From NCBI RefSeq assembly GCF_009905255.1, contig NZ_CP047602.1:1599501-1663500 (forward strand): a stretch of DNA of 64,000 nt. The letters are read 5' to 3'. Made by a program: the position numbers and the translations under genes. Source of the stretch: Thermoanaerobacterium aotearoense (GTDB lineage Bacteria; Bacillota; Thermoanaerobacteria; Thermoanaerobacterales; Thermoanaerobacteraceae). Shown piece after piece: positions 16,772 through 25,964 of the stretch. The notes beneath the pieces were generated by a model. It had not been told where the DNA came from. It saw nothing but the letters and a program-made list of their open reading frames with translations, and did not search any database. The stretch's first letter is position 1. Each line of letters begins with the position of its first letter.

Positions 16772-16918
16772 TTAGTGGCATTCACTGTAACCGCAAAATG
16801 GGCAGTAAATACATCCGCTTTCAGGAACTAACTGTGCACCACAATCAGGGCATGTATATTCTTTAGAAGAACTTTTTACCTCCATCTGCTGATTTTTCGT
16901 CGCTTCTTTTTGTAACAT
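16772..16918 (-). CDS. 48-residue zinc-ribbon protein
   Basis: Short gene: ATG 16918 behind GGAGGG, stop TAA 16774-16772. The C-terminal half is YTCPDCGAQLVPESGCIYC followed by PFCGYSECH, with CPxCG and CxYCPFCG knuckles able to bind one zinc, plus a possible further Cys/His pair. The N-terminal 20 residues are polar and probably disordered. Similar mini-ribbons occur in clostridia without assigned function. It has its own promoter and lies upstream of the riboswitch. Confidence 0.75.
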   Translation of the reverse strand: MLQKEATKNQQMEVKSSSKEYTCPDCGAQLVPESGCIYCPFCGYSECH

Positions 16919-16954
16919 TTTATACCCTCCAATATATAGTGATTTTATAAATAT

Positions 16955-16983
16955 ATTATACCATATATTGTGGAGTATGTCAC
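16955..16983 (-). promoter_or_regulatory. Sigma-A promoter of the zinc-ribbon gene
   Basis: GTGACA (16983-16978), 17 bases, TATAAT (16960-16955) on the minus strand. Confidence 0.6.
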
Positions 16984-16992
16984 TAAAAATAA

Positions 16993-17031
16993 AATAACAA
17001 TCCCATCCGTCAAACTTTTGGGATCGTTATT
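16993..17031 (-). terminator. Terminator at the end of the second kinase gene
   Basis: Stem AATAACGATCCC / GGGATTGTTATT (one mismatch) spanning the kinase stop codon, followed by TTATTTTTAG. Confidence 0.65.
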
Positions 17032-18380
17032 TTAAATTCAGATCCTTCATTTAATTTGCTTCTTACTTCAATACTTCCACCATGCAGCTCAACAATAAGC
17101 TTTGCAATAGACAGTCCTAAACCCATTCCACCAGTTTCTTTGCTCCTTGCTTTGTCAACCCTATAAAATCTATCAAATATATAAGGAATCTCTTCTTCAG
17201 GTATTCCGATTCCGTCGTCTTTAATTATTACGGCTACATTTTTATCTACTTCTTCTGCAAAAATTTTTATATTGCCGTCAATATCTGTGTATTTTAATGC
17301 ATTATCAAGAATTATTCTTAGAAGCTCCTTTATAAGGTTTCTATCTGCATTCACTTCCAAAGTTTTATCGCAAAAAATCTCAATGTTCTTTTCATTAAAA
17401 ATCACTTTAGCATCCCTGACTATTTCCGCAATCAATTCATAAACGTTAAATAATTTCTTGTTTACATTAAGCGTCTTGTTATCTCCTCTTGCCAGCATTA
17501 AAAGCCTTTCAATCAATATCTCCATTTCTTGCTCTTCTTTTTTTAAAGCACCTATAGACTCTTCCAGTACATCTTTGTTATCCTTCCCCCACCTGTCTAT
17601 AAGCTCTATATATCCTTTCAAGACAGATAAAGGTGTCCTAAGCTCATGAGACACATTTGATATAAATGCATTCTGCCTTTTAAAATAGTCTTCCAGCCTG
17701 TCCAGCATGTCATTAAATGTAGCAGCAAGCTTAGACAGTTCATCATTATTTCCATTAACGCTCAATCTTTTATTTAATTTTTTCTCGTCGATTGCATGAA
17801 CTTCTCTAACCATATAATCAACAGGTCTTAATGCTCTACCTGTTATAAAATACCCTGCAAAAAAAGACACCAATACTCCAATGACATCAGAAACAGCCAT
17901 CATCACAAACAAAAGCTTTAAAAAGAAATACTGATTTTTTAAATCCTCATAAACCTGAATGTAAAAGCCCTTATTCCCATAAATGTACTCTCTGTTTATG
18001 TATGCTATATGCGTCTCATCTTTTTCTATTTTTGTAGGTGTATTTATATTTTTATCGTAGGATATATCAATCAAATGCGGTGAAGACACGTACACAATTT
18101 TCCCCTGCAAATCCACAATCTTTAAATACATATTTTCACCTATCAACGATCCGAAAAGCAAATCTTTGTCTACACTTGTAATTATTCCATCAACCTCTTT
18201 CAGCTTTTCGACTATGACATCTGATTGATTTTGTATATCGTCAAACGCTTGGTATACAAGGTAATATTTGAGGCCGTACAACACAGACGCATTAAGCACT
18301 ATTAAAATAAATGAAAATATGATAGCATAAAGCAATGCAATTCTCAACTTTATTGATAATTTAAAGCCTTTAATCTTCAT
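17010..18380 (-). CDS. Sensor histidine kinase with HAMP domain (second system)
   Basis: 456 residues: TM1 near 12-35, an extracytoplasmic domain of about 120 residues, TM2 near 155-177, HAMP, then the phospho-acceptor H in VSHELRTPLSVLKGYIELI, N box, DDGIGIPEEEIP and GGMGLGLSIAKLI. Architecture resembles CssS/ArlS-type kinases. It overlaps the regulator gene by 11 bases. The ligand is unknown. The stop codon lies inside a terminator hairpin, so the pair ends the transcript that may start at aroB or at its own promoter. Confidence 0.93.
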   Translation of the reverse strand: MKIKGFKLSIKLRIALLYAIIFSFILIVLNASVLYGLKYYLVYQAFDDIQNQSDVIVEKLKEVDGIITSVDKDLLFGSLIGENMYLKIVDLQGKIVYVSSPHLIDISYDKNINTPTKIEKDETHIAYINREYIYGNKGFYIQVYEDLKNQYFFLKLLFVMMAVSDVIGVLVSFFAGYFITGRALRPVDYMVREVHAIDEKKLNKRLSVNGNNDELSKLAATFNDMLDRLEDYFKRQNAFISNVSHELRTPLSVLKGYIELIDRWGKDNKDVLEESIGALKKEEQEMEILIERLLMLARGDNKTLNVNKKLFNVYELIAEIVRDAKVIFNEKNIEIFCDKTLEVNADRNLIKELLRIILDNALKYTDIDGNIKIFAEEVDKNVAVIIKDDGIGIPEEEIPYIFDRFYRVDKARSKETGGMGLGLSIAKLIVELHGGSIEVRSKLNEGSEFKITIPKV

Positions 18381-19056
18381 CTTTTTCTTTCCTTAAAGAG
18401 TATCCTACACCTCTTACCGTCTGTATCAACTTATTATTAAACGGTTCATCAATTTTACTCCTCAAATATCTTATGTACACATCAACTATGTTTGTCTCAC
18501 CAATATAATTGTAGCCCCATACATTCTCCAATATATTTTCTCTTGTAAGCACTATTTCAGAGTTTATAATCAAATATTTCAAAAGCTCAAACTCTTTTTT
18601 CGTCAACTCTACCTTTATTCCATCTCTTTTTACTTCGTATGTAGACAGGTCCATTGTTATGCCATCATATGCCAATTTATTAGCATTTGACTTTGCATTT
18701 TTTCTAAGGGCATTTCTTATTCTCGCCATAAGCTCTTCAATCGAAAACGGCTTCGTAAGATAATCATCAGCGCCTATATCAAGCCCTAATACCTTGTCTT
18801 TTACCTCATCTTTTGCGCTTAAAATTATTACAGGTGTTGATGATTTTTTTCTCAGTTCTCTCAAGACTGAAAAACCATCCAAACCTGGAAGCATCAAATC
18901 TAAGATTATCAAATCGTAATCTCCATCTAAAGCCTTTCTTAAACCACTATTGCCGCTATATTCTAATGTCACACTATAACCTTCATGTTCAAGCTCTATC
19001 TGTAAAAATCTCGCAATTCTTTTCTCATCTTCAATTATGAGTATGCTTTCTTCCAT
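18370..19056 (-). CDS. OmpR-family response regulator (second system)
   Basis: 228 residues: receiver with IIEDEKR, phospho-acceptor Asp in LIILDLMLPG, Lys in LSAKDE, then a winged helix ending RYLRSKIDEP and RGVGYSLRK. ATG 19056 follows GGTGA by five bases; the TTG at 19068 overlaps that site. It begins 18 bases after aroA, and a TATAAT lies in the aroA end, so it could have its own promoter or read through from the aro genes. Confidence 0.93.
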   Translation of the reverse strand: MEESILIIEDEKRIARFLQIELEHEGYSVTLEYSGNSGLRKALDGDYDLIILDLMLPGLDGFSVLRELRKKSSTPVIILSAKDEVKDKVLGLDIGADDYLTKPFSIEELMARIRNALRKNAKSNANKLAYDGITMDLSTYEVKRDGIKVELTKKEFELLKYLIINSEIVLTRENILENVWGYNYIGETNIVDVYIRYLRSKIDEPFNNKLIQTVRGVGYSLRKEKDED

Positions 19057-19074
19057 TAAAATCACCAATTTTTA

Positions 19075-20358
19075 TTATAGCACATTAAGTACGCTATAAA
19101 AATCAGGAAATGAAATATTCACACATTCAGCATTTTTTATCTTTGTACTTCCATCAGCTTTTAGGGCAGCTATGCTTAATGACATTGCAACTCTATGATC
19201 GTTGTAGCTGTCAACCGTAGCACCAAACAGCTTTTCTTTCCCACCAATTACCATACCATCGCTTGTAGCTTCTATGTCAGCACCCATTTTTCTCAATTGG
19301 CTTACCATGGTGTCTATGCGATTGCTTTCTTTTACTTTTAGTTCTTCAGCATCTTTTATAACTGTAGTACCATCAGCGTAAGCTGCCGCTACCGCAATAA
19401 CCGGTATCTCATCGATCAACCTCGGTATAATCTCACCACCAATCTCAACTCCCTTTAGATGTGAAGATTTTACTACTATGTCCGCTACAGGCTCATTGTT
19501 TACGACTTTCGCATCTATTATTTCAATATTGCCACCCATTTTATTCAACACATCTATTATTCCTGTTCGCGTGTTGTTTATATTTACATTTTTTATCAAC
19601 ACTTCTGAATTAGGTAATATGCTGGCTGCTACCATAAAATAAGCAGCAGAAGATATGTCACCAGGAACCAAGATTTCGCACCCATGCAGTTTTTCCACAG
19701 GACGGCATATCACCTTATTGTCATAAGATTCAAAATTTCCGCCAAAGTAATTAAGCATAAGCTCGCTGTGGTTTCTGGACAAATACGGTTCCTCGATTAT
19801 CGTAACGTCCTGTGCATACAAACTTGCCAGCATTATGCAAGATTTTACTTGAGCACTGGCAACTTCTGTTTTGTAGCTAATTCCATTAAGTGTACTACCT
19901 TTTATGGTAAGAGGAGCATAGTTGTCATAAGCCGCTGTTATTTCCGCCCCCATCATTGATAATGGCTTTATTATCCGCTTCATAGGCCTTTTTCTTAAAG
20001 ACTCATCACCAGTTATAGTAGATGTAAATTTCTGACCGGCTAAAATGCCTGATAAAAGGCGCATCGTTGTACCAGAATTTCCAGCATCTAAAATATCAAG
20101 GCTTTCATTCAGATACATGCCTTTTCCTCTAACATATACATCATCTTTATCTATTTTTATGTCTACACCTAACTTTCTCATGCAATTTATCGTCGAAAAG
20201 CAATCTTCACTCTTTAAGAAACCTTTCACAACAGTATCGCCAGTGGCAATAGAGCCAAACATTATGGCTCTATGGGATATGGATTTATCTCCAGGAACAT
20301 TCACTACACCTTTTAGATGGCTTTTTTTAGAAATTTCTACATCCATAAAAACATTCAT
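19075..20358 (-). CDS. aroA: 3-phosphoshikimate 1-carboxyvinyltransferase (EPSP synthase)
   Basis: Adds phosphoenolpyruvate to shikimate-3-phosphate in the common aromatic pathway. 427 residues, typical length; [10 protein letters not shown] near 24, [15 protein letters not shown] near 90 and [17 protein letters not shown] near 385 are all present. ATG 20358 touches the AAAGGA site and ATG 20346 (MDVEIS) is 12 bases away, so the start is uncertain by four codons. Last gene of the aro block, 12 bases after tyrA. Confidence 0.96.
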   Translation of the reverse strand: MNVFMDVEISKKSHLKGVVNVPGDKSISHRAIMFGSIATGDTVVKGFLKSEDCFSTINCMRKLGVDIKIDKDDVYVRGKGMYLNESLDILDAGNSGTTMRLLSGILAGQKFTSTITGDESLRKRPMKRIIKPLSMMGAEITAAYDNYAPLTIKGSTLNGISYKTEVASAQVKSCIMLASLYAQDVTIIEEPYLSRNHSELMLNYFGGNFESYDNKVICRPVEKLHGCEILVPGDISSAAYFMVAASILPNSEVLIKNVNINNTRTGIIDVLNKMGGNIEIIDAKVVNNEPVADIVVKSSHLKGVEIGGEIIPRLIDEIPVIAVAAAYADGTTVIKDAEELKVKESNRIDTMVSQLRKMGADIEATSDGMVIGGKEKLFGATVDSYNDHRVAMSLSIAALKADGSTKIKNAECVNISFPDFYSVLNVL

Positions 20359-20370
20359 TCCTTTCCAAAG

Positions 20371-21216
20371 TCAAGAAGCTATGCTTTTTCTGATTTCTCT
20401 GGCTGAATCAAAAAATTCACACAGTGATTTTATATCGTCACAATCAAGGCTAAATAAAAATTCGTTTAAAAGATTTTCATAATCCATTATCAGCTTTTTT
20501 ATCACGTCTTTATTATTCAAAATAATATCCTTCCACATCTCAGTCTGGGACATTGATATTCTCGTAGAATCTTTAAAGCCACCGGCAGCGAATTTTATAG
20601 CATCTGCGTCTTCTCTATATGCAAAATTAGTCAATGCTGCCGATAAGATATGCGGTACATGGCTCACAATACCTACTATCTTATCATGTGAATAGCTGTC
20701 TACAAGTATAGGATTAGCACCAATTTTTTTAATGATTTCATCGACAAAAATCTCTACCACATTGTCTGGTGTTTTTTCGTCGGGAATTATAAAATAATTG
20801 CTTCCAAAAAAGAGTTCAGAACTACTTGAGGAAAATCCACACTTTTCAGAGCCTGCCATAGGATGACCGCCTATAAAGAATTTATCTTTCGGCAATATAC
20901 CCTTTACCGCATCCATTATCGTTTTTTTTGTGCTTCCAACATCAGTTATCACACAGCCGTCCTTTAAATGAGGAAGCATTTCTTCTATGCAATTTATGAC
21001 TGCACCAACAGGAGTGCACACAAACACAACATCAGCATCTATTTTCATGTCAAGCTTTTTTAAACCATCATCAATTATTCCTTCCATTAAAGCTTCCTCT
21101 ATATAATCATCTTTAACGTCTATGCCTATTATGCCTAAATTCGTATATTTTCTTATGGCTTTGGCCAGAGAACCTCCTATAAGACCCAATCCTATGATAG
21201 CCACTTTTTTGATCAT
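20371..21216 (-). CDS. tyrA: Prephenate dehydrogenase
   Basis: NAD(P)-dependent oxidative decarboxylation of prephenate to 4-hydroxyphenylpyruvate, the tyrosine branch. 281 residues with Rossmann motif [13 protein letters not shown] at 9-21, [12 protein letters not shown] near 117 and [11 protein letters not shown] near 190. No ACT or chorismate mutase domain is attached. Its ATG overlaps the aroF stop by four bases. Confidence 0.95.
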   Translation of the reverse strand: MIKKVAIIGLGLIGGSLAKAIRKYTNLGIIGIDVKDDYIEEALMEGIIDDGLKKLDMKIDADVVFVCTPVGAVINCIEEMLPHLKDGCVITDVGSTKKTIMDAVKGILPKDKFFIGGHPMAGSEKCGFSSSSSELFFGSNYFIIPDEKTPDNVVEIFVDEIIKKIGANPILVDSYSHDKIVGIVSHVPHILSAALTNFAYREDADAIKFAAGGFKDSTRISMSQTEMWKDIILNNKDVIKKLIMDYENLLNEFLFSLDCDDIKSLCEFFDSAREIRKSIAS

Positions 21217-22229
21217 TTAAAATCACGTCCTATAGCAGTTGCTACATTAGATATTTCTTCTGCCAAAACTCTAAATTCGTCTGGCGTCAATGACTGGGCA
21301 CCGTCTGATAAAGCATTTTTAGGATCGGGATGAACTTCAATTATGAGGCCATCTGCTCCGGCAGCTATTGCAGCTTTAGCCATCGGATTTACTAAAAAAG
21401 ATTTTCCTGTCCCATGGCTCGGATCGACTATTATTGGCAAGTGACTCAGTCTTTTTACAACAGGCACCGCACTTAAATCAAGGGTATTTCTTGTGTACTG
21501 CTCAAATGTCCTTATTCCTCTCTCGCAAAGTATCACATTCTTGTTACCTTCGCTTAAAATGTATTCAGCAGCATTAAGCCACTCTTCTATTGTGGCTGCG
21601 ATGCCTCTCTTTAAAAGAACAGGCATGTTGGACCGGCCAACTTCTTTAAGCAGCGAAAAGTTTTGCATGTTTCTTGCGCCAATTTGCAATACATCCGCAT
21701 ATTTAGCTACAATTTCTATGGAATAAACGTCCATAACCTCCGTGACAATTTTTAAACCCGTATACTTTTTAGCTTCATACAGCATTTCAAGTCCTTCTTT
21801 TTCAAGTCCTTGGAAAGAATATGGAGACGTGCGAGGCTTGTATGCTCCACCTCGTAAAAATTTAGCTCCAAACTTCTTAACCGCTTCTGCACTTTCAAAA
21901 AGCTGTTCTTTGCTTTCAACAGCACAAGGGCCAGCCATTATGACCACACTTTTACCGCCAACTTGGACGCCGTCTACATCTACAATCGTCGATACGGGAT
22001 TAAATGTACGACTTGCAAGTTTGTATGACTCAACTATAGGTATGACTTTCTCCACACCTTCCATAAGCTCAACATTTTTATCTTTAAGCTTTTTCTTGTC
22101 TCCTATCACACCTATTACTACTCGTTCTTCTCCTTTAGAAATGTGGGGTTTTAAATCAAGAGATAATAAAAGATTTGATACATCAGAGATTTGTTTTTCT
22201 GTAGCACTTGGCTTCATAACAATTACCAT
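21213..22229 (-). CDS. aroF: 3-deoxy-7-phosphoheptulonate synthase (DAHP synthase, type I-beta)
   Basis: First committed aromatic step, condensing PEP and erythrose-4-phosphate. The N-terminal ~70 residues form a ferredoxin-like regulatory domain, as in the Thermotoga enzyme, where it mediates feedback by tyrosine or phenylalanine. The barrel has [13 protein letters not shown] near 95, [18 protein letters not shown] near 125 and [10 protein letters not shown] near 270. RBS GGAGG precedes ATG 22229. Confidence 0.95.
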   Translation of the reverse strand: MVIVMKPSATEKQISDVSNLLLSLDLKPHISKGEERVVIGVIGDKKKLKDKNVELMEGVEKVIPIVESYKLASRTFNPVSTIVDVDGVQVGGKSVVIMAGPCAVESKEQLFESAEAVKKFGAKFLRGGAYKPRTSPYSFQGLEKEGLEMLYEAKKYTGLKIVTEVMDVYSIEIVAKYADVLQIGARNMQNFSLLKEVGRSNMPVLLKRGIAATIEEWLNAAEYILSEGNKNVILCERGIRTFEQYTRNTLDLSAVPVVKRLSHLPIIVDPSHGTGKSFLVNPMAKAAIAAGADGLIIEVHPDPKNALSDGAQSLTPDEFRVLAEEISNVATAIGRDFK

Positions 22230-22253
22230 TTAAAAATCCTCCATTCTACCGTT

Positions 22254-23078
22254 TTACATGTATTTAGGATATGAACCTAATACTTTTAAAAACTCCGTTT
22301 TACCCATTAACACACCTAATATTTTATTAATGCGATTATCGCATCTATGACCTTCAATGTCAACCCAAAACACGTATTCGCCCATCTTCTTTCTAGAAGG
22401 CCTTGATTCTATCTTGGTCATATTTACATTTTCTCTGGCAAAGACCTCTAATATCTTATAGAGGCTGCCTGGCTCATTTGGAACAGAAAATATTATGGAT
22501 GTCTTGTCATACCCGGTGTATTCACAATCATTCGAGGCAAGAACGATAAACCTCGTAAAATTGTTTTTCACATCTTGTATATCCCTGTCGATTATTTGTG
22601 CACCGTAAATCTCTGCAGCCCTGGCATTGCCTATAGCTGCAGCATGGGCTTTATTCTTTATTTCAGATACGGCTTTTGCCGTGCTATCTGCAGTTATGAT
22701 TTCAGCGTTAGGCAAATTTCTCCTGATATAATCTCTGCACTGAGCAAGTGCTTGTGGATGAGAGATTATAACCTTTATTTCGTCAAAGTCCAAACTTTTG
22801 TCAGCGATAAGACAATGAGATATGGGAATGACTACCTCACCTTTTATTTTAAGACCATCGGCATCGTTTATAAGCATATCCAATGTTACATTTACAGTGC
22901 CTTCTATAGAGTTTTCTATCGGAACTAATCCCTCATCATCTTTATTAATGCTCAACATTGTAATAATGTCTGGAATTGTCTTTAACTCTTTAATGCAGTA
23001 TCCTCGTTTTTGATTAATATAAAAGATAAGAGCCTGTTCAGAAAATGTGCCCTTCGGTCCAAGGTAATAAATGTTCAT
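22254..23078 (-). CDS. pheA: Prephenate dehydratase
   Basis: Makes phenylpyruvate from prephenate. Catalytic domain 1-180 starts YYLGPKGTFSEQA and contains the Thr-Arg-Phe motif NNFTRFIVL; a C-terminal ACT domain from about 190 (ESRPSRKKMGEYVFWVD) carries the ESRP motif for phenylalanine feedback. Strong AAAGGGGGTG ribosome-binding site. Chorismate mutase is absent from the block. Confidence 0.95.
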   Translation of the reverse strand: MNIYYLGPKGTFSEQALIFYINQKRGYCIKELKTIPDIITMLSINKDDEGLVPIENSIEGTVNVTLDMLINDADGLKIKGEVVIPISHCLIADKSLDFDEIKVIISHPQALAQCRDYIRRNLPNAEIITADSTAKAVSEIKNKAHAAAIGNARAAEIYGAQIIDRDIQDVKNNFTRFIVLASNDCEYTGYDKTSIIFSVPNEPGSLYKILEVFARENVNMTKIESRPSRKKMGEYVFWVDIEGHRCDNRINKILGVLMGKTEFLKVLGSYPKYM

Positions 23079-23150
23079 GCCACACCCCCTTTAACTATTT
23101 TCTTGATATTTTAATACTTTGTTCTGTTAAAGTCAAGAAAATTCCTTTTG

Positions 23151-24221
23151 CTAATTCAACACATTCAATATTTCTTCTTCTAAAACATCGAAGACTTCAG
23201 CATTGCCATGTCCTACTGGCAGGACAAACTTTATCTTGCCCTCTCTATTTTTCTTATCATGCTTTATACCATCAATTATTTCATATTTATCTATATTGCC
23301 GTAATCAACAGGAAGCCCACATGAAATCAGTAAATTTTTAATGCGCAAAAGATAGCTTTCATCAATGTACTTTCTGTTTAAGGAGATTTTACCAGCATAA
23401 TACATACCAATGGCAACAGCCTCACCGTGAATGTACTTTTTATATTGTGTAATTGACTCTAAAGCATGTCCTATAGTATGTCCATAGTTCAAAATTGCTC
23501 TTATGCTATTTTCTTTCTCATCTTTTGATACAACGTCGCTTTTTATCTCACACGATCTTTTTATCAGGTGTCTCATCATATCATCATCTAAATCTAATAT
23601 CTTCTCCATATTGGTTTCAATGAAACTAAGCAATGATTCGTCTTTAATTATGCCATACTTTATTATCTCCGAAATTCCTCCTAACACTTCTCTTTTATTT
23701 AGAGTTTTCAGTACACTTGTATCAATGAAAACAGCCTTTGGCTGATAAAATGCACCTGCAATATTCTTTCCTTTATCTAAATTTACTCCAACTTTACCTC
23801 CAACACTGCTGTCAACTTGTGCTAATAGCGTAGTCGGAATCTGTATAAAATCTACGCCTCTCATGTACAACGCAGCTACGAGACCAGCTATATCACCTAC
23901 AACTCCTCCACCTAATGCTATAACAGCACTATCCCTCAATAAGCCAAAGTTGAAACATTCTTCTAACAATCGCTTTACTGTGTCTAAATTTTTGCTTTCC
24001 TCACCAGCTTTTATAACTGAGTGATTTACAACAAATCCATCTTTTGATAAAGCATTTTCTACATTTTGAAGGTACATATTTGACACATTTGAATCAGTGA
24101 TTATGATTGCTCTTCCACTTCTCAAGTGGTTTCTCAAATACAATCCAATATCGCTTAAAATTCCATTTGAGATGTAAATAGGATATGAATAATTTTTCAA
24201 ATTTACATTGACGATTTCCAT
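23151..24221 (-). CDS. aroB: 3-dehydroquinate synthase
   Basis: Second shikimate step, NAD- and metal-dependent. 356 residues: GGGVVGDIAGLVAALYMRGV near 103, metal ligands in NYGHTIGHALES near 242 and HGEAVAIGM near 262. First gene of aroB-pheA-aroF-tyrA-aroA; aroE, aroC and aroK are not here. A TATAAT box lies about 50 bases upstream and an inverted repeat (24305-24321) further out. Confidence 0.95.
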   Translation of the reverse strand: MEIVNVNLKNYSYPIYISNGILSDIGLYLRNHLRSGRAIIITDSNVSNMYLQNVENALSKDGFVVNHSVIKAGEESKNLDTVKRLLEECFNFGLLRDSAVIALGGGVVGDIAGLVAALYMRGVDFIQIPTTLLAQVDSSVGGKVGVNLDKGKNIAGAFYQPKAVFIDTSVLKTLNKREVLGGISEIIKYGIIKDESLLSFIETNMEKILDLDDDMMRHLIKRSCEIKSDVVSKDEKENSIRAILNYGHTIGHALESITQYKKYIHGEAVAIGMYYAGKISLNRKYIDESYLLRIKNLLISCGLPVDYGNIDKYEIIDGIKHDKKNREGKIKFVLPVGHGNAEVFDVLEEEILNVLN

Positions 24222-24304
24222 TGAATTAACCCCCTTTAACTTTGTATCAAAATCATCATATATGCATATATTATAATAGAAAATTAAATAAATTTAAACA
24301 GTTC

Positions 24305-24321
24305 TACCTCTTATAGAGGTA
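24305..24321. repeat. Inverted repeat upstream of the aro operon promoter
   Basis: TACCTC-TTATA-GAGGTA, perfect 6-bp arms, followed by a second small hairpin (GCCGAT / ATCGGC, 24324-24341). Position suggests an operator or an extra terminator element; its regulator is unknown. Confidence 0.4.
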
Positions 24322-24345
24322 ATTGCCGATTAAAAATCGGCTTTT

Positions 24346-24380
24346 AAAAAGGCTTTACGAATAACTCGTAAAGCCTTTTT
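24346..24380 (-). terminator. Terminator of the zwf-sda operon
   Basis: Perfect 15-bp stem AAAAAGGCTTTACGA / TCGTAAAGCCTTTTT, loop ATAAC, directly behind the sdaAA stop codon. Confidence 0.88.
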
Positions 24381-25256
24381 CTATTCTCTCATATTCATTT
24401 TCAGTTTAATGCCGGTTGCAGTCTTAGCAAGCCCACCTTCAGCCGTCTCTTTAAGTGCACAAGGCATAGCTTTTCCTACACTGTCCATTGCACTTACAAC
24501 ATCATCAAAAGGAATGATGCTTCTCATGCCAGACAAAGCCAAATCAGCGCAAATCAAAGCATTTGCAGCACCAACTGCATTTCGCGTAACACACGGAACC
24601 TCCACCAATCCTGCTACAGGATCACATACAAGCCCTAAAAGATTCATAATGGCAAAAGACGCTGCATTAAGGGCCTCCTCAGGAGAACCACCCATAAGTT
24701 CAACTAAAGCAGCAGCAGCCATAGCCGAAGCCGATCCTACTTCAGCCTGGCACCCTCCTTCTGCACCTGAAAGCGTAGCATTCTTTGCTATTATTATCCC
24801 AATTCCAGACGACGTAAATAGAGATTTTATCAATTCATCATCACTTTTTCCAAACTTTCTTGCAATAGTTATCAATGCTCCAGGAATGACACCGCTGGAA
24901 CCAGCAGTAGGCGCTGCAACGATTTTCCCCATTGCTGCATTTACTTCTGATACTGCAACAGCCGATGCAACAGCTTTTGAAACTGTCTCACCGCTTATTG
25001 TAAAATTATTAATTATTTTATCGTACAGCCTCTTAGCATCTCCTCCGATAAAACCGCCTACAGATTTTACGTCTTCCTTCAAGCCTCTTTCGATAGATTT
25101 CCTCATGACGTCAAGATTTGACGCCATCTTTTCTATTAATGTGTCTTTACTATCTCCAGTCATCTCATGCTCATAATTTATTACAACTTCTGATATAGGA
25201 ATATTGTATTTTTTTGTAAGCTCCAGCAATTCAAATCCACTGCTAAACTGATACAA
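24381..25256 (-). CDS. sdaAA: L-serine dehydratase, alpha subunit
   Basis: Catalytic iron-sulfur subunit that deaminates serine to pyruvate. Signature segments TAGSSGVIPG near 120, SGAEGGCQAEVGSA near 160 and CDPVAGLVEVPC near 210 supply cluster cysteines. TTG 25256 is six bases behind GAGGTG; GTG 25265 overlaps it and is less likely (291 aa). Last gene of the operon, 24 bases after sdaAB. Confidence 0.95.
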   Translation of the reverse strand: MYQFSSGFELLELTKKYNIPISEVVINYEHEMTGDSKDTLIEKMASNLDVMRKSIERGLKEDVKSVGGFIGGDAKRLYDKIINNFTISGETVSKAVASAVAVSEVNAAMGKIVAAPTAGSSGVIPGALITIARKFGKSDDELIKSLFTSSGIGIIIAKNATLSGAEGGCQAEVGSASAMAAAALVELMGGSPEEALNAASFAIMNLLGLVCDPVAGLVEVPCVTRNAVGAANALICADLALSGMRSIIPFDDVVSAMDSVGKAMPCALKETAEGGLAKTATGIKLKMNMRE

Positions 25257-25280
25257 TTTCTTCACCTCAGTACATTTTAT

Positions 25281-25964
25281 TTATGCTTTGTTTATGCTGT
25301 CTACAACTATAGCCTTCTCTATCCCATCAATATGTTCTATTCTTATTCGCACATCTTCCGGTATCGTTTGATCTGATTCAATAACCATTATAGCCATATC
25401 TCCCTTTAACTGCCTGTACACCCTCATAAATGCTATATTTATCATGTGCTCCGATAAAACTTTTGTCACCATCGCTATGATACCAGGTTTGTCAATATGC
25501 TTCGTAATGAGCGTTTCATATTCTCCTGTAAACTCCACACTCATACCGTTAATTTCTTTAAGCACAACATTACCTCCGCCTATTGACGAACCCAATACTT
25601 CAATGACATCACCTGATTTATTTTTTATGACCATCCTAACCGTATTAGGATGAGACGCATCTTTATCACTTTTCACAAATGAAAATGATATGTTTTGTTC
25701 TTTTGCCAATTCAAAAGAATGAGGCAGCCTTTCATCATCGGGATCAAGTCCTATGATTCCAGCAACAAGCGCTTTATCAGTACCATGGCCCTTGTATGTA
25801 TTCGCAAAAGAATCGTACAGTATAAACTGCACCTCTTTTACATCGTCACCTGCTATCTGTCTGGCTATCTTTGCCAGCCTAGCAGCTCCCGCTGTGTGGG
25901 AACTGCTGGGACCAATCATGACAGGTCCCATTATATCAAAAACACTGTACTCTCTCAAATCCAT
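25281..25964 (-). CDS. sdaAB: L-serine dehydratase, beta subunit
   Basis: 227 residues: N-terminal domain with MIGPSSSHTAGAARLAKIAR near 17-37, C-terminal ACT domain from about 148 (TLITKHIDKPGIIAMV). Pairs with sdaAA. Its ATG 25964 overlaps the pepF stop by one base (TGATG), so translation is coupled. Confidence 0.95.
   Translation of the reverse strand: MDLREYSVFDIMGPVMIGPSSSHTAGAARLAKIARQIAGDDVKEVQFILYDSFANTYKGHGTDKALVAGIIGLDPDDERLPHSFELAKEQNISFSFVKSDKDASHPNTVRMVIKNKSGDVIEVLGSSIGGGNVVLKEINGMSVEFTGEYETLITKHIDKPGIIAMVTKVLSEHMINIAFMRVYRQLKGDMAIMVIESDQTIPEDVRIRIEHIDGIEKAIVVDSINKA

Noticed and set aside
24222-24345. T-box leader before the aro operon
   Set aside because: The T-box sequence AGGGTGGNACCGCG and specifier stem are missing.
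24409-25176. 255-residue plus-strand ORF opposite sdaAA
   Set aside because: It is a long shadow of sdaAA caused by its codon use; rich in Ala/Pro/Thr with no family motif.
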